Below the pieces are notes generated by a model, which was not told the origin of the DNA, did no database searches, and saw only the letters and a program-made list of their open reading frames with translations. Both the position numbers and the translations under genes were made by a program. From positions 1 through 64,000 of the forward strand of contig JAHHHF010000072.1 in NCBI GenBank assembly GCA_019359495.1: 64,000 bases of DNA, read 5' to 3'. This DNA is from Goleter apudmare HA4340-LM2. Its GTDB lineage: Bacteria; Cyanobacteriota; Cyanobacteriia; Cyanobacteriales; Nostocaceae. This document shows, piece after piece, positions 1-7,070 of the stretch (its first letter is position 1; the number at the start of each line of letters is the position of its first letter).

Positions 1-176
1 CTTTAATTATTTCGTTTTTTACGTTGAGTTACCCACGCTCTGGACGTATTTTGATGACGTATCAATTAAATTATCCTAAATCTAGCTAATCCAAGTGTTT
101 TTTCCTCACTTGTGAGAAATGCGGGAAATAGGCTTTCTTCGCTCAGTCAAGCAGTCAGGGTAGCAGGAGGAATGCT

Positions 177-1142
177 ATGAAAGCAGTCGTTATCCGTCGA
201 TATGGAACCCCCGATGTGTTGCAATACGAAGACGTGGAGCAGCCAAAGCTTCAGCCAATGCAATTACTGGTGAAAATTCATGCTAGTAGCGTGAATCCTA
301 TTGATTGGAAAATCCGCAAGGGGATGTTGCAATTAATTACGGGTTATCGCTTCCCGTTGATTTTGGGATTTGATTTAGCGGGAGAGGTTGTAGAGGTTGG
401 CTCTGGTGTGACGCGTTTTAAAGCAGGAGATTCAATCTATGGGAGTACTAGCTTTCCTGGGGGCGCTTATGCAGAATTCACGACCATTCCAGAGAATTTG
501 GCGGCTCCCAAACCCACAAATTTGAATTATCAAGAAGCGGCTGTTGTCCCCTTAGCCGCATTGACGGCGCTGCAAGGGTTGCGTGACCAAGGTAATATCC
601 AATCAGGACAAGCTGTTTTAATCAATGGCGCATCTGGCGGTGTGGGCATTTTTGCAGTGCAAATAGCCAAGGCGTTGGGAGCAGAGGTAACGGGGGTGAG
701 CAGTACAAAAAATCTGGAGTTTGTGAAATCTTTGGGAGCTGATCAGGTTATTGACTACACGCAGCAAGATTTCACCCAGGGAACGACAAAGTATGACATG
801 ATTTTTGATGTGGTAGGGAAGCGATCGCCTACTGAAGCTAAACGAGTTTTAAAAGCCAACGGCGTTTATATCACCACCCTCCCCAGTCCCGAAAGTCTGG
901 TACAGAGTGTGTTAACAGCTTTTATTCCTGGTCAAAAAGTTAAATTGGTTGTAGAAAAGCCGAATAGTCCAGATTTAATTTATCTCAAAGAGTTAATCGA
1001 GGCGGGTAAAATCAGACCTGTAATTGACCGCACATTCCCTTTACCAGAACTAGCTGCAGCTCATGCTTATAGTGAAACAGAACGAGCAGTGGGTAAGATT
1101 GCGTTGGCGCAGCCCGTCGTAGACATCCCTGTGACTAGCTGA
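177..1142 (+). CDS. NAD(P)-dependent alcohol dehydrogenase / quinone oxidoreductase (MDR family)
   Basis: A 321-residue medium-chain dehydrogenase/reductase. The N-terminal GroES-like half (about residues 1-120) is followed by a Rossmann half with the nucleotide-binding stretch INGASGGVGIFAVQ near residue 149. The cysteine cluster of zinc alcohol dehydrogenases is absent, so the zinc-free quinone-oxidoreductase subgroup fits best. Such enzymes reduce quinones or enones with NADPH in the cytosol; the substrate here cannot be read. The start is well supported by AGGAGG at 165-170, six bases before the ATG. The gene stands alone and converges with the Uma2 gene downstream. Confidence 0.9.
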   Translation: MKAVVIRRYGTPDVLQYEDVEQPKLQPMQLLVKIHASSVNPIDWKIRKGMLQLITGYRFPLILGFDLAGEVVEVGSGVTRFKAGDSIYGSTSFPGGAYAEFTTIPENLAAPKPTNLNYQEAAVVPLAALTALQGLRDQGNIQSGQAVLINGASGGVGIFAVQIAKALGAEVTGVSSTKNLEFVKSLGADQVIDYTQQDFTQGTTKYDMIFDVVGKRSPTEAKRVLKANGVYITTLPSPESLVQSVLTAFIPGQKVKLVVEKPNSPDLIYLKELIEAGKIRPVIDRTFPLPELAAAHAYSETERAVGKIALAQPVVDIPVTS

Positions 1143-1155
1143 ACATCATCGCCAG

Positions 1156-1914
1156 TTACAAATTCTCTGTGTTAATTCCCTGTTCTTGGAGTTTAGCTAA
1201 CAATTCGTGATAGCGATCGCGCTCTTTTGCTAATTCTTCCAAAGCCACCTCCTTGGCTTGGCGTTCCTGTTCTGCACGCTGGCGTTCCTGTTCTGCACGC
1301 TGGCGTTCCTGTTCGGCGCGTTGACGTTCCTGTTCTCGTAAAGCGTCCATTTCTACGGGTGTCAAAAACTTTTGTCCTGCGGGTGAGAAAATTTCCAGGG
1401 TATCTGATGTCAGTTGAAAGCGGATACCCAAACGCGGACTTACCCAATCATTCATCTCTTCGATGACTTCAAAACTATCCCCAGAACGGATCAAGCCATT
1501 TAAATCGTTCTTAGCCGGATCGTAAATATAATATTCTTCAACGCCATAACCCTGGTAAAACTGCAACTTTTTGGTCATTTCTTTGAGAGTGTTGCCAGGC
1601 GATAGGATTTCAAATACCACTTGTGGGGGAACATTATCTTCAGCCCACTGTAAATAGGAACCCCGTTTTCCCTTTGGTCTGCCAAGGACTACCATTGTAT
1701 CGGGTGCTTGTTTAATATTAGGGTTGCCTTGCACTGGATACCAAAACAAATCTCCAGCGATAAATACATCCGCTTGTGATGCAAAGAGAATTTCTAGATT
1801 TTCCTTAATTTTGACAATCCATGTAAATTGTTCTGTATTATCCGCCATTGGCTGTCCGTCGCTTTCCGGGTAGATGACCTCGAAGTTGGTTTCTGGTGTG
1901 ACTTGTTGTACCAC
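1156..1914 (-). CDS. Uma2 family protein with C-terminal coiled coil
   Basis: A 252-residue protein of the Uma2 family (PD-(D/E)XK restriction-endonuclease fold, greatly expanded in cyanobacteria, function largely unknown). The central part has the family pattern with PPQVVFEILSPGN and EEYYIYDP. After about residue 190 comes a highly charged coiled coil containing four tandem EQERQRA-type heptads, which are also repeated at DNA level. Three further Uma2 genes or remnants occur in this window (13416, 24050, 58652). It converges with the oxidoreductase gene, with only 13 bases between the stops. A nuclease role is inferred from the fold only. Confidence 0.85.
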   Translation of the reverse strand: MVQQVTPETNFEVIYPESDGQPMADNTEQFTWIVKIKENLEILFASQADVFIAGDLFWYPVQGNPNIKQAPDTMVVLGRPKGKRGSYLQWAEDNVPPQVVFEILSPGNTLKEMTKKLQFYQGYGVEEYYIYDPAKNDLNGLIRSGDSFEVIEEMNDWVSPRLGIRFQLTSDTLEIFSPAGQKFLTPVEMDALREQERQRAEQERQRAEQERQRAEQERQAKEVALEELAKERDRYHELLAKLQEQGINTENL

Positions 1915-2091
1915 GGCTGCACCTCCAAGTATGGGGTTTTGCTGATATTTCTAGTTTAGATGGCGATCGCGTTAATTTTCAAATGGGATTTTTTGCTGCA
2001 AGGATCGCACAAATGAAACTTTTGGTGCGTGACGGTAAATTGCATCTATGGGTGATGCTTTGAATGGGTTCGTGTTAGCTTTGCCTTTAAA

Positions 2092-2181
2092 AGGATTGGG
2101 ATTGTAGAGAAAGAATAATAAACTTAAGTTTGTACCAATTTCTCGTCTCGCGGCTGATATTGTCATAGTAAGCAACAGCAT
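2092..2181. repeat. Segmental duplicate of 5149-5242 (toxin-antitoxin remnant)
   Basis: This roughly 90-bp segment matches 5149-5242 almost base for base. The downstream copy contains the last codons of an antitoxin gene (RIGIVEKES) on the plus strand and the start of a ParE-like toxin on the minus strand. Here both are broken, so this is a decayed copy. The open frame at 1972-2181 on the minus strand lies out of the ParE frame and is probably not a gene. Confidence 0.75.
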
Positions 2182-2262
2182 TGTTCTGCGCTTACTGCTT
2201 AAAATGGGATTTAATCCTAACTATAGGAATCCGATTTGATATCTGAAAAAATCTCAGTATGT

Positions 2263-2399
2263 GTAGTGGTGTGTCTAAGCTAATTTTGTGTATTAGCAAT
2301 CTTTTGTAGTACGGGCATCTTGCCCGTTCTAATTAGCGGGCAAGATGCCCGCACCACAAGAAAATTTTTTGCATCATTTTAGGCTTGTCAGTCCACTAC
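2263..2399. mobile_element. MITE-like palindromic repeat, copy A
   Basis: A 137-bp non-coding repeat bounded by GTAGTGG and CCACTAC, with imperfect inverted ends extending to about 20 bp. The centre is a nested palindrome: two GGGCA/TGCCC mini-hairpins that also pair with each other. A second copy lies at 59005-59140; the shared 129-bp core has the same length and only a few differences. It lies between a duplicated leader (about 2185-2250, similar to 4148-4200) and the ParD-like gene, which suggests insertion. No transposase is present, so mobility is inferred from structure and copy number. Confidence 0.7.
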
Positions 2400-2447
2400 G
2401 TATCTGTTCAAAAATCAAATATAAGTCCTATATTATGAAAAAATCCC

Positions 2448-2720
2448 ATGCAAATATTTTTACCACCAGAGGTAGAAGCGCTGCTACAACGACAACTAAA
2501 TAGCGGTAAGTATCATAACGCGGTTGAAGTTATTGTCGCAGGCATAAAACTACTAGAACAGCAAGAAGAGGACATATATCAAGGACGACTGGAAGAACTT
2601 CAGATAGAAGCACGCATTGGACTTCAAGCGTCCCAAGAGGGTAAGGTAGTTGATGGCTCAACTGCAATGGCTCAAATTCGTGGTAATTTGCGTAGTCTAC
2701 CGCCGCAGGCATCGCGCTAA
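2448..2720 (+). CDS. Orphan ParD-like antitoxin
   Basis: A 90-residue ParD/CopG-type antitoxin. An N-terminal ribbon-helix-helix region (MQIFLPPEVEALLQRQL, then SGKYHNAVEVIVAGIKLL) is followed by an acidic, helical toxin-binding tail. It is nearly identical over its whole length to the protein at 4201-4494, so one gene is a duplicate of the other. No toxin gene follows; the next 100 bases are palindromic repeat DNA. It could regulate in trans or counter a toxin elsewhere, or be a leftover. The ATG lies inside the duplicated block shared with 4201. Confidence 0.8.
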   Translation: MQIFLPPEVEALLQRQLNSGKYHNAVEVIVAGIKLLEQQEEDIYQGRLEELQIEARIGLQASQEGKVVDGSTAMAQIRGNLRSLPPQASR

Positions 2721-2835
2721 TTATTCTGGCGTTAGCGCAGTTTAACGTACCCCTACTCTTAAGCAAGCTACGCGTAGCGTCTCGTAAAGCCTGCGGCATA
2801 GCTACGCTTAGGGCGCAGCCTTTCGTAGAGAAGAG
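2714..2835. repeat. GC-rich palindromic repeat region
   Basis: Non-coding stretch made of short inverted repeats. GCGCTAA (2714-2720) pairs with TTAGCGC (2732-2738), and a further tract resembles CTACGCGTAGCG-type intergenic repeats that are abundant in Nostoc. A related tract occurs at about 10235-10300. It starts inside the end of the ParD-like gene, so the last codons of that gene come from the repeat. Confidence 0.5.
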
Positions 2836-2838
2836 AAG

Positions 2839-3048
2839 TTATCGCTCTTGTTGTGCTACTTCTTGGACTTGTACAACATCTAATTCTAAAGCCTGTGCTA
2901 TTTGTTCGGGAGTTAAACCCAATGCTAATAGTTTAGGTACAGCTTTTAATTTTGCTGCTTGCTCACCTTCTTCTTTAGCTTCTTGATAAACCCGCGTCTG
3001 CTTCAATTCACTTAAGCCAAACATTGCTTCTATCTCCTTAGGACTCAT
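2839..3048 (-). pseudogene. C-terminal remnant of an Rpn/PD-(D/E)XK transposase-nuclease family protein
   Basis: The 69-residue frame matches, from memory, the C-terminal tail of cyanobacterial Rpn-like (DUF2887/DUF4351-related) proteins: SPKEIEAMFGLSELKQT, then a charged helix and LLALGLTPEQIAQALEL. The N-terminal nuclease domain is missing, and the sequence upstream (3050-3120) does not supply it. It is best read as a decayed 3' end rather than a working gene. Confidence 0.65.
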
Positions 3049-3200
3049 TTTCGTTCAAAAAAGATGCTGGGGAGTTCTTGAAATAGGCGATAAAATATGC
3101 TGTCGGTTTTCACCTTCGGTTTTTGTGTCACTGTAGGACTTATATTATTTATGTCACAATTGAGGAAAACACTATATATCCTACAACCCGGCAAGCACTT

Positions 3201-3359
3201 ATGTGTATTATTATTTGCCAGTATTTATCTAATTTCTACCGGGATATTCAGCTATTTCGTTTTAGCGACATAACTGGCAATGTGTTTATTTTAGCAGGTG
3301 ATGAACTGCAAATCCTTGTATTTCATGATGGAACTTGGAGATTTATCAATGAAACCTAA
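3201..3359 (+). CDS. Small DUF6888-like protein
   Basis: A small protein of the cyanobacterial DUF6888 type, recognised by ICQYLSNFYRDIQLFRF, then GNVFILAGDELQIL and a final DGTWRFI. The open frame extends upstream to a TTG at 3123. The family pattern begins around PTTRQALMC, so the start is uncertain; the ATG at 3201 gives 52 residues, and a non-ATG start a little upstream would give a protein closer to family length. It overlaps the next gene by 11 bases and the two probably form one transcription unit. Function unknown. Confidence 0.6.
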   Translation: MCIIICQYLSNFYRDIQLFRFSDITGNVFILAGDELQILVFHDGTWRFINET

Positions 3360-3591
3360 TTTTGCCCAAATGTCCACAAAAGAATTAAGAGCGTATGTGC
3401 TTGCTCATCGAGAAGATATAGAAGCTTTGGAAATTCTATTTAGTCGGCGTACTCCTGACTCTCAAGCAATTATATATCCGTCAATGTTTACTGAAGACGG
3501 TCAACCAATAGAAGAAAATCATCACATAATTGAAGAAGCGATTAGACAGAGAATTGATGCAGGAAATAGCCACGAGGAAAATGAATCTTAA
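3349..3591 (+). CDS. Small DUF6887-like protein
   Basis: An 80-residue protein starting at the ATG that overlaps the end of the DUF6888-like gene. The pattern MKPNFAQMSTKELRAYVLAH followed by EDIEALEILFSRR is typical of the cyanobacterial DUF6887 family, which is commonly found next to DUF6888. An ATG at 3298 in the same frame would add 17 residues that do not look like the family. Function is unknown. The overlapping two-gene layout and the surrounding toxin-antitoxin genes make a toxin-antitoxin-like role conceivable, but nothing in the sequence proves it. Confidence 0.65.
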   Translation: MKPNFAQMSTKELRAYVLAHREDIEALEILFSRRTPDSQAIIYPSMFTEDGQPIEENHHIIEEAIRQRIDAGNSHEENES

Positions 3592-3626
3592 GGATAATTA
3601 AATTGACAAAAACGAACTATCTCATA

Positions 3627-3728
3627 TCAGATTTTATTAGTCCGGTAATTTGGCTGACGCTGAAGATGCATGACTGCAACTATCAAAATGTGCTGCTCTC
3701 TGATGGCATCGTCATAGGTGTTAGCCAT
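3627..3728 (-). other. Possible 33-codon remnant frame
   Basis: A short minus-strand frame beginning MANTYDDAIREQ and ending at TGA. It resembles the start of a gene that was cut off and lies downstream of the coiled-coil gene at 3797-4096. No family was recognised. It may be a remnant or chance. Confidence 0.2.
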
Positions 3729-3796
3729 ATTTTTTCCCAGAGTAAATAATCTTAATTTCAGTTTAAATTACTTTTTCTGTTTGTAATTGACGGTAT

Positions 3797-4096
3797 TTAT
3801 AGATTACTATCTTCACTTTTTTCTAGTAACCTATCAACTTTATTCTCAATTGTATTCAGCTTTTTCAAAATAGTAGGACGGTCATTGTCTAGGGATGCCA
3901 ACAAGTTAGTCATACCCTCTTGAACAGTAGTTAACCTAGCAACAATATCTTCTAATCGTGTAAACCCTGACCGAAGTTCTTGTATACCCTCGCGCAATTC
4001 TTCCCGTTCTAGCCTTGCTTCTACCATAGAATCAAGCATTGCTTGAGCAGTTCTGGCATTACTTTCAATCAGTTGCTTGAGTTCTTGGTCAGTCAT
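3797..4096 (-). CDS. Conserved coiled-coil hypothetical protein
   Basis: A 99-residue protein when started at MTDQELKQLIESNARTAQ, a common opening for small cyanobacterial coiled-coil proteins. The frame continues upstream to 4219, but those extra residues overlap the start of the ParD-like gene on the other strand and look like read-through. The rest is a long amphipathic helix rich in E, R and L with heptad spacing. No enzymatic motif is seen. Function unknown. Confidence 0.65.
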   Translation of the reverse strand: MTDQELKQLIESNARTAQAMLDSMVEARLEREELREGIQELRSGFTRLEDIVARLTTVQEGMTNLLASLDNDRPTILKKLNTIENKVDRLLEKSEDSNL

Positions 4097-4200
4097 GATT
4101 TGCGTGAATAAAGATTTTAGTTCCTTTAATTTTAAGACGATTTTTGCTGTTCTGCGCTTACCGCTTACAATGGAGTTAATCCTGACTCTGAAAAAATTCC

Positions 4201-4494
4201 ATGCAAATCTTTTTGCCACCAGAGGTAGAAGCCCTGCTACAACGCCAACTAAAGAGCGGTAAATATCATAATGCCGTTGACGTTATTGTTGCAGGAATAA
4301 AACTACTAGAACAGCAAGAAGAAGACATATATCAAGGACGACTGGGAGAGCTTCAGATGGAAGCGCGTATTGGATTGGAAGCGTCCCAAGAGGGTAAAGT
4401 AGTTGATGGTTCAACTACAATGGCTCAAATCCGTGCCAATTTGCGTAGTTTACCGCCGCAGGCATCGCGCTACGATGTCTCAGACGAAGTATGA
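4201..4494 (+). CDS. ParD-like antitoxin, second copy
   Basis: A 97-residue ribbon-helix-helix antitoxin, nearly identical to the 2448-2720 protein but with an extra tail (YDVSDEV) replacing the repeat-derived end. The leader at about 4148-4200 also matches the leader of the first copy at about 2185-2240, so the duplication includes upstream DNA. The partner that normally follows is a ParE toxin. Here a different, HigB-type toxin starts 44 bases after the stop. A ParE-like N-terminal remnant survives at 5181-5285 on the other strand. Confidence 0.8.
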   Translation: MQIFLPPEVEALLQRQLKSGKYHNAVDVIVAGIKLLEQQEEDIYQGRLGELQMEARIGLEASQEGKVVDGSTTMAQIRANLRSLPPQASRYDVSDEV

Positions 4495-4538
4495 TCGTAA
4501 AATTATCGAAATGGGGACAAAATATACCAAACTCAGGT

Positions 4539-4883
4539 ATGGAAGCGCAGCCACGGGAAATTAAAAACTATATAACAGAACAAGGAAAAGAACCTTTTGC
4601 TAACTGGCTTGATTCTTTGCGAGATAATAGGGCAATAGATAAAATAGAGAAAAGACTTACAAGAGTACAGTCCGGGAATTTAGGAGATTATAAATCAGTT
4701 GGTGAGGGTGTTTTTGAGCTAAGAATTCAATACGGGCCAGGTTATCGCGTATATTTTGGACAAGATGGAAACTTAATTATACTCCTTTTGTGTGGTGGTA
4801 TAAAAAACACTCAAGACGAAGATATTGAGAAAGCAAAGGAATATTGGAGAGATTATGAGCGAAGTCAAAACCCAAAGAAGTAG
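4539..4883 (+). CDS. RelE/HigB-type toxin (addiction module killer, HI1419-like)
   Basis: A toxin of the RelE/ParE superfamily, HI1419-like subgroup, which begins with MEAQPREIKNYITEQG and carries KPF-like NWLDSLRDNRA, then GVFELRIQYGPGYRVYF and a C-terminal LLLCGGIKNTQ. This pattern places the start at 4539 (114 residues); the frame extends to 4491, overlapping the ParD stop, but the added residues do not look like the family. Members are mRNA interferase-type or related toxins. It overlaps its own antitoxin gene by 29 bases. Confidence 0.85.
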   Translation: MEAQPREIKNYITEQGKEPFANWLDSLRDNRAIDKIEKRLTRVQSGNLGDYKSVGEGVFELRIQYGPGYRVYFGQDGNLIILLLCGGIKNTQDEDIEKAKEYWRDYERSQNPKK

Positions 4884-5178
4884 GCATTATCGAGAATATT
4901 TAATTGAATCTTTAAAAAACCCAGAACGTGCTGCTGGTTATATTAGCGTCATGTTGGAATTGGATGAAGAAGGATATGATGCAAATTTATTGCGATTGAC
5001 ACTAGAAGAAGTTGTAGAAGCAAGAAAACAATTAGGTGATTTTTCAGAGGTTGGACAACAGCATTTTGAAAAGTTGGATAAATTGCTTGTAGAAACTGGT
5101 GGCCAGGAAATTTTGGCTTTAATTGAGTTTTTAGATGTTTTAGGCTACAGGATTGGGATTGTAGAGAAAGAATCATAA
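4855..5178 (+). CDS. Antitoxin of the HI1420-like family
   Basis: A 107-residue protein following the HI1419-like toxin, as expected for this module in toxin-first order. The first half fits the family (YREYLIESLKNPERAAGYI, then LDEEGYDANLLRLTLEEV), as does the end (LGYRIGIVEKES). The part that is usually an HTH region differs: QLGDFSEVGQQHFEKLDKLL lacks an obvious SRE-type helix, so DNA binding may be altered. The start overlaps the toxin end. The last 30 bases belong to the block duplicated at 2092-2181. Confidence 0.75.
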   Translation: MSEVKTQRSRHYREYLIESLKNPERAAGYISVMLELDEEGYDANLLRLTLEEVVEARKQLGDFSEVGQQHFEKLDKLLVETGGQEILALIEFLDVLGYRIGIVEKES

Positions 5179-5180
5179 AC

Positions 5181-5285
5181 TTAAGTTTGTACCAATTTGC
5201 CTCTCGTCTCGCGGCTGATATTGTCATCGTAAGCAACGGCATCATCTAATTCCTGTTTGGCATCGGGATGAAAATCATACGCCAT
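5181..5285 (-). pseudogene. N-terminal remnant of a ParE-like toxin
   Basis: A 34-codon minus-strand frame beginning MAYDFHPDAKQELDDAVAYD and NISRE, a clear ParE/RelE opening, then running into a stop after GKLVQT. Full-length ParE proteins are about 90-100 residues, so about two thirds is lost. A more decayed copy lies at 2092-2181. The missing ParE would be the natural partner of the ParD-like proteins nearby, which suggests that rearrangement broke an original parDE pair. Confidence 0.65.
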
Positions 5286-5463
5286 TACTTACTCCGAGAA
5301 CGTAGCTCTCGCAATACCTGTTCGCCAGGAATTAAAGTAACTTTGCCTAATTCATCTGAGTAAATTATACTAATACGCCGACTCTGAAGAAAACATTATA
5401 TATCCTAATTGGTAATGCTATAATTAGCGGTAAATAAATCTGTTTATTAATAGGAATATTAAA

Positions 5464-5685
5464 ATGAGCAATTTACCCGTGAAGATGTTATTAAAAGAAA
5501 TTGATAATTTAAGCAGAGAAGAAAAGATACAATTAATCCATTATTTGACTAGACAAATAGAAAAGCAATACCCCAAAACAGAATCGAAAAATTTAGTTGA
5601 ATTATTCCAAAATTCTCCTCTATTTGGTGTGGATATAGATTTAGAACGTCAAGGAGAACTTGACAACCGCCAACTAGAATTATGA
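5464..5685 (+). CDS. Antitoxin of a VapBC/FitAB-like pair
   Basis: A 73-residue protein preceding the PIN toxin gene and overlapping it by four bases (ATGA). It starts with helical residues (LLKEIDNLSREEKIQLIHYL) and ends with a toxin-binding-type tail (LFGVDIDLERQ). No clear AbrB or RHH fold is visible. Identity as the antitoxin rests mostly on the overlap with the PIN gene and on size. Confidence 0.75.
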   Translation: MSNLPVKMLLKEIDNLSREEKIQLIHYLTRQIEKQYPKTESKNLVELFQNSPLFGVDIDLERQGELDNRQLEL

Positions 5686-6113
5686 ACTATATTTTAGATA
5701 CAAATATTATTTCTGAATTGATATCTGTCCAGCCAAATCAAAAGGTAATCGGGTGGTTGAAAGGTGTAGATGCGAAACGAACTTTTTTGAGTGTAATCAC
5801 CATTGGTGAAATTAGAAAGGGAATTGAAAAACTACCTGAATCATTGCGAAAAAAGAATATTCAAGATTGGTTTGAGAATGAATTACTTGTGCAGTTCGAG
5901 GGGAGAATTTTATCCTTAGATTTATCTGTAATATTGTTATGGGGTGAGCTGGTAGGAGAGTTAGAGAAAAAGGGGCGAAAGTTACCTCCTTTAGATTCGC
6001 TTATTGCTGCTACAACAAAATATTACAACTATACTTTAGTGACTCGTAATGAAAAAGATTTTGATGGGATAGAGATTGTGGTTTTTAATCCTTTTGAAGA
6101 AACACGAGATTAA
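5682..6113 (+). CDS. PIN-domain toxin (VapC/FitB-like ribonuclease)
   Basis: A 143-residue PIN-domain protein. The first acidic residue lies in YILDTNIISEL, the second in TIGEIRKGIEKL, and the third and fourth in PPLDSLIAAT and LVTRNEKDF, giving the four-acid Mg-binding site of PIN ribonucleases. VapC/FitB toxins cleave RNA and are neutralised by the protein encoded just upstream. The gene overlaps the antitoxin stop by four bases, a classical translational coupling. Confidence 0.9.
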   Translation: MNYILDTNIISELISVQPNQKVIGWLKGVDAKRTFLSVITIGEIRKGIEKLPESLRKKNIQDWFENELLVQFEGRILSLDLSVILLWGELVGELEKKGRKLPPLDSLIAATTKYYNYTLVTRNEKDFDGIEIVVFNPFEETRD

Positions 6114-6204
6114 AACATTGTCAATTGCTATAGAAATCCTAATCTAGCTAAATATTCAAAACTGCTAACTCAGCACGCGGCTCATCGCCCCGCTACCGCT
6201 AACG

Positions 6205-7070
6205 CTACTCTAGCCACCAAATTTTGATGGTTTTGTCACTACTCCCACTGACAAGGGTTTTGCCATCTGGGCTGATGGCGACGGAAAGAACCAAGCTGGA
6301 ATGCCCGGTAAGGGTGCGTATTTCTTCTCCGGTTGCGAGATTCCACAGTTTGATGGTCTTGTCACCACTACCACTGGCAAGGGTTTTGCCATTTGGGCTG
6401 ATAGCGACGGAATAAACCGATTCGGAATGGCCAGTGAGGGTGCGGATTTGCTCTCCTGTGGCTAGATTCCATAGTTGGATGTTGTCAAAACTACCACTGG
6501 CAAGGGTTTTGCCATCTGGACTGATGGCGACGGAATAAACCAATCTAGAATTACTAGTGAGGGTGCGGATTTGCTCTCCGGTTGCCAGATTCCATAGTTT
6601 AATGGTGTCAAAACTATCACTGTCAAAACTACCACTGACAAGGGTTTTGCCATTTGGGCTGATGGCAACAGAATTAACCGATTCGGAATCTCCTGTAAGG
6701 GTGCGGATTTGCTCTCCGGTTGCTAGATTCCACAGTTTGATGGTGTTGTCACGACTACCACTGGCAAGGGTTTTGCCATCTGGGCTGATGGCGACGGAAA
6801 GAACCTCGTTGGAATGCCCAATGAGGGTGCGGATTTGCTCTCCGGTTGCGAGATTCCACAGTTTGATGGTGTTGTCACGACTACTACTGGCAAGGGTTTT
6901 GCCATCTGGGCTGATGACAACAGACTCAAGTGATTTGGAATGCCCAGTGAGAGTGCGGATTTGCTCTCCGGTTGCGAGATTCCACAGTTTGATGGTGTTG
7001 TCAAAACTACCACTGGCAAGGGTTTTGCCATCCGGGCTGATGGCGAGGGAATTAACCTCGTTGGAATGCC
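6205..7070 (-). repeat. Near-identical 126-bp WD40-coding tandem repeats
   Basis: The seven WD40 blades are encoded by tandem units of about 126 bases that are nearly identical at DNA level (the phrase for WNLATGEQIRTL recurs six times). Such arrays expand and contract by recombination. The open frames seen on the opposite strand here are a consequence of this repetition and not genes. Confidence 0.85.

Noticed and set aside
1972-2181. 69-codon minus-strand frame
   Set aside because: It covers decayed toxin-antitoxin DNA in a frame different from the ParE remnant.
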